DNA from: Phlyctochytrium arcticum
Lineage: Eukaryota > Chytridiomycota > Chytridiomycetes > Chytridiales > Chytridiaceae
NCBI GenBank assembly: GCA_025602905.1
Contig: JAHLKI010000002.1
Coordinates: forward strand, 372,001-436,000
Direction of reading: 5' to 3'
DNA length: 64,000 bases
The notes beneath the pieces were generated by a model, which was not told the DNA's origin, searched no databases, and saw nothing but the letters and a program-made list of their open reading frames with translations. The position numbers and the translations under genes were made by a program. Positions 57,284-64,000 of the stretch are shown piece after piece (within the stretch, counting starts at the first letter, position 1; every line of letters starts with the position of its first letter).

Positions 57284-59015
57284 ATGCCATCGGCAAGGCT
57301 CAGGAAGGCCACCACCATGGAAGTCGATGGTTTGTTTACGCGTTTATTGATAATCCTGCGCGTATCGACTCTAATGAGCAATCTTGGGCAGATTTGACGA
57401 CCGCCATGGCCATTTGTACCGTCATCAGTCCCAACAAGTCAAGGCTGGCGAGTGCCGCAGGTATGGGAGAATCTCTAATCAGAGTCAAATAGGTCCAAAA
57501 ACTGACGTTGGGAATTCAAATTAGAACCATTTGATTTTGAATCGGATTCCGATGATGGGTCCTATGAGCCGAGTGACATGGATTCGGATGCGTCGGTGGA
57601 AAGTGAGGATGAGGAGGATGTGGAGGGAGAATGTGAAGTAGATCAGGAGGAATATCAGGAGTTGGTCAAGGAGAGCAGCAAGCAGCAATGTAGGCTCCAG
57701 ATTCCCTACTTTACGAATAGCAGCATCTCGATTGACCCTTATTTTTCACCCATAGTACTTTTGGTGCAGCAGCCCAAAGGCGTGGTCGCCTTTAATGCTG
57801 ACGATGATCCTGATAATGACGATACAGGTAGCATCTCAGTTCCTCAGTATCCATTGCCACGATGCTCACACGCTTTCATTCAGCTTCCCAGTATTACCCT
57901 AGCGACGACGAAACTGAAGAAGGCTTACAAGGTCCCCGCCCATCACCCCAGATGTGGAAAACACGCGCCGAAACTGTGTTGGCAAGCCTGTCGCAGGCTT
58001 ACCAGCTAAACGCCAAAGATCTGCCCCATTGGATAGCGCGTCTTCGCAAATTCAACAAGTACGAGCAAAGATGGATGGATAAAGGCCCGGTTCTGGTGTA
58101 TAGCCCGCCGGGTCGCCCAGACTGGCTGTGCGCCAATTATCTTTACGGGATGCGCAATGTGGCGCTCAATATGAAAAGTAGGTTTCCCCGCCATCCCTAG
58201 ATGTATCTATTATGGCATGCTGAATGTATGATTTTCAAGTTCCAGAGCATTGGACAAGATACCAATCCTTCAACGGGCGCTACGCCATGTTTTCCACTTG
58301 CGGGCACAACGGCACTTTTCAATCCACATGGCAATTTGCCTATGTTCCCGTGGCCAACCTAATCCCGCTTGAAAAGCTGACATTAGAACAACAGCAGGAG
58401 GCCTTCAACAGCTCCGTCATGCGTTTTGATCATAGAATTGTGCCAGTGCAGGAGAAAAGTGCGTCGATTCTTTTGCTGAAATTTGCCGATTTGGCGGGAC
58501 AGGTCAGTGGGGAGGAGCTCTGTGACCAGTTTCGAGTCAAAATGGGGGAACAAGTCCGATGTGTGCAGGCACTGGCCTATGAGGCACGATACAAGAGTTT
58601 TACGGAGCCGCAGTCCGTGTGGGGAGTCAACCGCGTTTCAATGTACGGACAAAACAAGGACTTTGTGGCCAAAGTAAGTATTTTTCCAATTTACCATCAT
58701 TTTGAAGACGCTGGGATGATCTGACTCGATCTTGGATGTTTGCAGCTGGCAGGCACAGGTATGACATGGCATCCGCACGAATCCTTGGAGCAGATTATAT
58801 GCACCCAATGCGCGGGCAACTTTACCTTCTCAGATCCATCTGAGGACCCAGTAGCCGCCCACCGTGCACATAATCTTTCAATACGGCGAAACTGCCCATT
58901 CGTATTTGCCCCAGGCGAGGCGGCAAATCTACCCGTTCATCGGGAAGTTGCTGGAGTTTCCGTGGAGGAACAAGATATGGCAAGACTGCGAAGCGGATAT
59001 ATGGGTGTCGCATAA
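57284..59015 (+). CDS. Acidic protein with C-terminal BIR-like zinc-binding domain
   Basis: Seven exons, 57284-57329, 57392-57460, 57525-57689, 57756-57827, 57884-58177, 58240-58673 and 58746-59015, sum to 1350 nt (449 residues) with introns of 56-72 nt. Residues about 40-90 are strongly acidic (Asp/Glu/Ser). The middle, about 130-355, is a conserved-looking globular region I do not recognise (WTRYQSFNGRYAMFSTCGHNG, WGVNRVSMYGQNKDFVAK). Residues about 361-413 read LAGTGMTWHPHESLEQIICTQC, then SEDPVAAHRAH and NCPFV. The ligand spacing C-x2-C-x16-H followed by a Cys ten residues on, and the DP-x-x-x-H..CPFV sequence, are those of a BIR repeat (survivin/IAP family) with a slightly long last loop. 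BIR proteins act in chromosome segregation or as inhibitors of proteases. Function here is unassigned. Confidence 0.7.
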
Positions 59016-59244
59016 GGTATACGGATTTTATTTCATGGGACGTGTATATAGGCTTTTCAATGCTGTGTATTTTTTGTTAAATGGTGGGTCCGCGTGCAAG
59101 CGAGCCCGTGGACCTCATATGGCTATGTAATTAGGTGGGGAGTAGTATTTACGTATGAAACATACAAGATTCTTTTTTTCTTTTGGAATAGGTTCCCAGG
59201 TTCTGTTAACTTGGTCTTGGGGATACAGGCAGAAGAAGGATGTT

Positions 59245-60735
59245 TCATAGAGCTTCAGATTCTGAAGGCGACTGTTGAGACTGTAAAAAGGTCATTTCCT
59301 GTTCTTCGACCGACTGGGCGCGGGCACCCATGTCGGCAATACTCGTTGGGAACAAATGTGCGACCAAGGAACTGTATTCGGGCATTCTGGATAGATTGCG
59401 CACACTCTCCACGGTTCGCCAGTCGCCCAAGCGTTCCTCACTGGACCATGCGTCTGATGCGTAGGGGATAGAAATTCCGCGACGGTGCAAGATCATGTTG
59501 CTGGCGCGCGTAGCTCGCTTGCGTGTATGAATTGGCAGTGGGGTCGAGGGTGCTGATGTTGTGTCACGCGTGGGAGCGCTGGTCCAAGGGAAGGCGGAAA
59601 GTTCAGCAGTCAATTCGGGTTCAGGCACAGACGCATCTCCCATATCCAAAGCCGCGTAGATGTCCACTTTAAGATCCAGGCGAAACTCTGATAAGCGCTT
59701 GTCGAGCCATTGAAGATCCTCCTCCTCCTCTTTGGGCAGCTCCACCTCACTCTTTTGGATGGACGTCAGTTGGGGTTGTGTGGGGACATCCTCGGGGTAT
59801 ATCCAGCGAGAAAGCCATGCTGTCCAAGTGGTCGGAGCAGCTTCGGCGGCGGGAGGCTGACTTGCTGATCGACGACGTCGGTCTCTGGTGCGGGATGTAG
59901 CATCTTTACGCTGCCTGCATTCGCGGGCTCGCCGCTTGCGAAACACGAGTTCGACCTCAAACAAGTCGAGTTGGGTATGTCCTATCTCACTCCGCTGGAG
60001 AGGGTGGCTTATAGGTAAGTCTCGTCCGTTGATGACATTTTTTGTGGGATTCCATTCGGGGCCAAGCAGTCGGGCATAAATGTCAGTGATCTGTACTCCG
60101 CGTGAAACCAATGCACTCTGTGTCCGTCGTCGCCGTTCCATAGAATCATGCGACGGTCCAATCTTTGAACCGTCATCCGAAAGGCGTCTCTCTTCTCCCG
60201 CAATACTGCCATCAGATTGCCCAAGATCCTGAAGTGTACGTTGTGAATCTTCCAAAATACCCCGCATGTCTACTTTCGGGTCCCGCATGAACGATGACTG
60301 CCTTCGAATGAGCTCAACTATCCGCTGATTTCTAGAATGCACAATCCTTCTCAAATCCACATTTTTTTCGTGCCCCTTCTTCGCCAATAAGACCGGTTCC
60401 AGATCCACTTTTGGGACATGACGCACCAAGGTCTCATTGCCGGATCGATCATGCTTTGCTTGAAATTTATTGAAAAATCTTTTGAAATGTCCGGTACCTC
60501 CCGTCCGCCCCTGATGCTCTTGAAATTTGTTTTGCACACCAGCGTCCTCCAATGAGGTCAAATCAACTGCGGTCGTATCATCTGTTGGACGTTGATTCTT
60601 GAACCATTTTGATTTTTGGTTAGATCCGCCCTTGCGTCGACGTCCATAGGAACTTTGCTTGACCGAATGCTCGTTGAAGTCGCCTGCATCAGGGTGGAAG
60701 GACCTGAGCATGTTGCCTCCTTGGATTTGCGACAT
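59245..60735 (-). CDS. Hypothetical basic protein, single exon
   Basis: An uninterrupted frame of 496 codons. The N-terminal 120 residues are Lys/Arg/Gly/Gln-rich (GRRRKGGSNQKSKWFKNQ), followed by helices with charged heptad character, a cluster of Arg/Lys (RKRRARECRQRK, RDRRRR) near residue 270-290, a Glu-rich stretch (KEEEEDLQWLDKRL) and a C-terminus rich in Ser and Glu. No domain is recognised. Several basic clusters suggest a nuclear or RNA-associated protein. The length and absence of stops over 1.5 kb make it a real gene. It converges with the BIR-like gene (229 bp between stops). Confidence 0.65.
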   Translation of the reverse strand: MSQIQGGNMLRSFHPDAGDFNEHSVKQSSYGRRRKGGSNQKSKWFKNQRPTDDTTAVDLTSLEDAGVQNKFQEHQGRTGGTGHFKRFFNKFQAKHDRSGNETLVRHVPKVDLEPVLLAKKGHEKNVDLRRIVHSRNQRIVELIRRQSSFMRDPKVDMRGILEDSQRTLQDLGQSDGSIAGEERRLSDDGSKIGPSHDSMERRRRTQSALVSRGVQITDIYARLLGPEWNPTKNVINGRDLPISHPLQRSEIGHTQLDLFEVELVFRKRRARECRQRKDATSRTRDRRRRSASQPPAAEAAPTTWTAWLSRWIYPEDVPTQPQLTSIQKSEVELPKEEEEDLQWLDKRLSEFRLDLKVDIYAALDMGDASVPEPELTAELSAFPWTSAPTRDTTSAPSTPLPIHTRKRATRASNMILHRRGISIPYASDAWSSEERLGDWRTVESVRNLSRMPEYSSLVAHLFPTSIADMGARAQSVEEQEMTFLQSQQSPSESEAL

Positions 60736-61278
60736 TGCATTTCCCCATTAATTCTGTTAACAGAAATTGTCGGGGCCTTGTTAACGTAAGGATTTTGTCA
60801 GCGGATCCTTGAAATTTGCATCAACAGTCATCTACCCTCAGCCAGAGTACCTGTTGCTCGATTTGTTTGGACCATCCCCTGAATACTGAAATAGTAAAAT
60901 CCTACCTTCGAGAAGCACATTCACTCCTTGTCAATAAGTTGTTGGGGGGCATCGTTTGAATTTTTCCGTGGTTTTTAAGTTTTTCTAGGTCGAATGGAAA
61001 ACACCGGAGGTAGATTTGCTTGGGATTTGCACATAACCTTGCACAGACATCTACATATTTTGTTTAAACCCCCGTAGCGAAGAAATTTGTAGCTGCATTC
61101 AGCTCGTTGTAAATTTTTTATTTTGATTCTGGTGCAAGTTTAAGGTTGACCCTGATGCTGAGTTCTTTTTTGTATGGAACACATGCAATTGTTCGATTTA
61201 CCGAGGAAAACAACATAAAGGAGCAGGGTGCCCCAACTGCCCTCCGTCCTCCAGCGCTTGCTGCCCGCCTTGCAACTC
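60736..61278. promoter_or_regulatory. Intergenic region between divergent genes
   Basis: AT-rich, with T-runs near 60960 and 61115. Holds the promoters of the hypothetical gene and the flippase gene. The flippase frame is open upstream to 61228, so its start could be slightly earlier or in an upstream exon. Confidence 0.45.
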
Positions 61279-64000
61279 ATGTCCGAGACCGAAACAAATT
61301 TCAATTCATTACTGAAGAGACTAAAGAAATGCCTTGGGGAAGGGATAGCCGGGGGATGCCCCAATCAACCCAAGCCAAAACGACGCATCTACGTCAACAT
61401 ACCCCTCCCACCTATGGAATTCGATCACTTGGGTCGCCCGCACCAACATTTTCCCGCCAACAAAGTCCGAACTTCCAAGTATACTCCCATTACTTTCATC
61501 CCAAAAAATCTATGTGAACAGTTCCGAAGACTTGCGAATTTGTGCGCATTTATGGCTTCGTCTTAGTTTTGTAGTTATGTAACTAATTCACGATTCTGTA
61601 GGTATTTTCTCATGACTGTCATTCTTCAAGTTTTTCCGATGTTTGGTGTGGCATCACCAATTTTGGCAGCTATGCCGCTGATGATTATTTTAACCATCAC
61701 GGGCATCAAAGATGGATTTGAGGATTATAGTCGGCACAAGACTGACAACAAAGTGAACAACGCAACGACTTTTGTTTTGGCCGGAGAATGGGAGAATACC
61801 AACCGCATCAAACGAGACACGTACTGGTTCAAGAGTCCCTTCAAAGCTAAACCATGTAGTTGTGCGAAGGATTCAAAAGTTATTAGTCCTTGTCCACAAT
61901 GCAAGAAACAGATGAAAACATCAAAAGTATCTGGATGGTCGTCCAACAAGGAGAAATCCGGGGAGATCCACCCATTCGATGACATGGAGCAAAACATCAC
62001 GGCTTCCAACGATGACAAGAAGGGGTGGAAGAAAATAGCTTGGAAAGAGTTGCATGTCGGCGACTTCATTTACCTCGAAAGTGACAATCTGATACCTGCA
62101 GACATCCTTGTGTTGTCGACATTCGACCCTCATGGACTCTGTTTTGTAGAAACAAAAGGTCTTGATGGTGAAACTAACCTCAAGTCGCGAGAAGCCCTGA
62201 AAGATACCCTGGGAATTACGACCGCGTTCGACTGCGCAGCGGCGAAATTCATCATTGAAACTGAGCCTCCTTCCATGAACTTGTACACATACAATGGCAG
62301 CCTCATCCTCCCTCGCGCAAATTCTCCTGTTCGCCAAGAATCGCAACATCGTAGAATGTCACGCAAAAGCCTCGTGCCCGCGCAAAATATTTTCGAAGAA
62401 GCTAAGACGGCCCCCATCAACATACAAAACGTTTTATTGCGCGGGACTATACTGCGAAATAGTCCATGGGTAATTGGTATGGTAATATCTACCGGCCTGG
62501 ATACCAAAGTTCTCTTGAACGCAGGGCAAACACCATCAAAGCGAACCCGGATTGAAAAACTAATGAACCCGCAGGTCGGAATGAATTTTTTGATCCTGCT
62601 GGTTATGTGCATAATCATTGCGGCCTTGGACGCTTATCACGGACACAAAATCTGGAATAGGCGGGACTTTCCGCAGTATGAGGGCAAGCACAGGGATCAA
62701 CCTGCTGTTTCCGGAATCTATTCTTTTTGGGCGAGTATGATCATGTTGCAGAACGTGGTGCCCATATCGTTGTATATCACGTTAGAGGGGGTCAAGACAA
62801 TACAGGTAAGTTTGAGCGCACAAACAAATAGGTATGTGTAGCTGATGTACGATCAAGGCCTATTTTATATACAGTGACGTCGATATGTATTGGGAGCCGA
62901 CAAACGAATCATGCATTCCGAAATCGTGGAATATATCCGACGATCTCGGTCAAATCGAGTACCTTTTCTCGGACAAAACTGGAACATTGACACAAAACAA
63001 GATGGACTTCCTACGTTGTACAATAGGTGGGGTGGTATATGGAAAGGGTTATACCGACGTTACTGCGGAGAAAGCGGGCATCGATCCCCCCACACGCTCC
63101 AGATTGACCTCGGAAGCGGTATTAGAAATGTTTCGAAGCTCCCAAGAAGTGTACAAAAACCCATACCTCAACCCAGAAAACTTGACGGGATTCGTCGATG
63201 ACACGTTATGGAACGATTTTACGAGTGATCCGCGGCAGGCAGAAAACATCCGTTCGTTCTTCACCATGTTGGCACTGTGTCACACAGTACTTCCTCCAAA
63301 TTGGACAGGTGGAGAAACCACATATGCGGCACAATCACCAGATGAACAGGCGCTCGTAACAGCTGCGAAAGGTGTCGGCTTCACGTTCCTGAATCGAATC
63401 ATGGATCAAGTTCAAATAGACATTCTTGGAGGGGTCAAGACATATAAAGTCTTGAACATTCTTGAATTTACCAGCGCACGAAAACGCATGTCGGTCATTG
63501 TGCGCAGCGAAGTCGACGGAAAAATATGGCTGATGTGCAAAGGGGCCGATAGCATAATCTACGAGCGACTTTCTAAAGGACAAACCGTTGTTCAGGAGCA
63601 GACATACAGTCAGCTAGAGAGCTTTGCCAATGAAGGTCTTCGCACAATATGTCTCGCTCAGCGCGAAGTGTTGGAGAGCGAGTATGTCCCTTGGGCTGAA
63701 AGATACCACAAAGCAGCTTGCTCGATTGCGGACCGTGAAGCAGAACTCGAGGCCATAAGTGACGAGATTGAGCGGGAATTGATTTTGATGGGAGCAACTG
63801 CAATCGAAGGTAAGACCGATAATCTAATCCCATATCTGCACACTGTTAATCGAACTATATCTGTAGACAAGCTACAGGAACAAGTGCCTGAATGTATAGC
63901 TTTGCTTCGACAGGCCGGCATAAAAATCTGGGTAAGGACCCATCGTAATTCAGCTGACAAGCCTTTATAACCTGACATTTGGGACAGGTTCTTACTGGCG
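61279..64000 (+). CDS. P4-type ATPase (aminophospholipid flippase, Dnf1/2-like), 5' part
   Basis: Exons 61279-61541, 61602-62805, 62858-63809, 63867-63931 and 63988 onward keep frame; the gene runs off the window. The order is typical: [42 protein letters not shown], the [14 protein letters not shown] motif, the actuator loop [11 protein letters not shown] (DGET replaces TGES in this family), a membrane pair with [21 protein letters not shown] (PISL instead of a cation-pump PEGL, the P4 hallmark), the phosphorylated aspartate in [13 protein letters not shown], the nucleotide-binding [29 protein letters not shown] and GATAIEDKLQ. The cysteine-rich insert ([16 protein letters not shown]) near residue 170 is unusual. 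Dnf-type pumps flip phospholipids to the cytosolic leaflet at the plasma membrane and endosomes, with a CDC50-type partner. Confidence 0.92.

Noticed and set aside
1..64000. CRISPR arrays, rRNA genes, bacterial-type operons or integrated virus
   Set aside because: No regularly spaced repeats, rRNA core sequences, Shine-Dalgarno-spaced gene strings or viral hallmark genes are seen.

Overview
The window is nuclear DNA of a fungus. The genes carry many short GT-AG introns (about 40-110 nt). Fungus-specific families are present: a Zn2Cys6 regulator with a fungal transcription-factor domain, a Chs4/Skt5-type chitin synthase activator, a Sur7/PalI-like tetraspan protein and an Sfp1-type split zinc-finger protein. 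A SmgGDS-like armadillo protein, a secreted S41-type protease-like gene, a BIR-like gene and a dense intron load suggest a fungus outside the yeasts, perhaps an early-diverging (chytrid-grade) lineage. That placement is inference. I resolved most exon structures by hand from GT-AG sites, reading phase and family motifs; where exon sums are divisible by three this is stated.

Layout. 1-708: N-terminus of a His/Gln-rich protein on the minus strand, with a long upstream region to 3507. 3508-8350: a tandemly duplicated, partly decayed lineage-specific gene family (one intact 427-codon copy, one broken copy, truncated 5' fragments, two unrelated short ORFs). 8484-12102: a compact housekeeping block with TAN1 (tRNA acetylation), divergent SYS1 (Golgi trafficking), a Sur7-like gene and tRNA-Ala(AGC). 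12464-14445: a small frame-broken gene and a short acidic nucleolar-type protein. 14777-20322: a PLP aminotransferase and a long coiled-coil protein, both minus. 22664-26014: Zn2Cys6 regulator. 26413-31361: cohesin SMC1 with 21 exons. 33452-36212: secreted S41-like gene, flanked by two direct copies of a ~330 bp repeat. 37618-41093: SmgGDS-like armadillo gene with 13 resolved introns all in phase 1. 41229-43158: MFS transporter. 43255-45560: Chs4-like activator ending in a CaaX box. 46651-49448: mitochondrial aconitase. 51053-52342: remnant of a Crypton/Ndc10-like tyrosine-recombinase-family gene. 54267-56719: Sfp1-like factor. 57284-59015: acidic protein with a C-terminal BIR-like zinc site. 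59245-60735: hypothetical protein. 61279 to the window end: P4-ATPase flippase of the Dnf type.

There are no operons or pathway clusters; the genes are independently promoted housekeeping and regulatory genes in convergent and divergent pairs. The most unusual places are the decaying duplicated family at 3.5-8.3 kb, the BIR-like protein at 57-59 kb, the S41 gene with a C22 tract in an apparent intron plus an in-frame TGA that an unusual 60 nt interval could remove, the all-phase-1 exon series of the armadillo gene, and two recurring promoter motifs (TTTGACGCGTG and CTCGAGTA).
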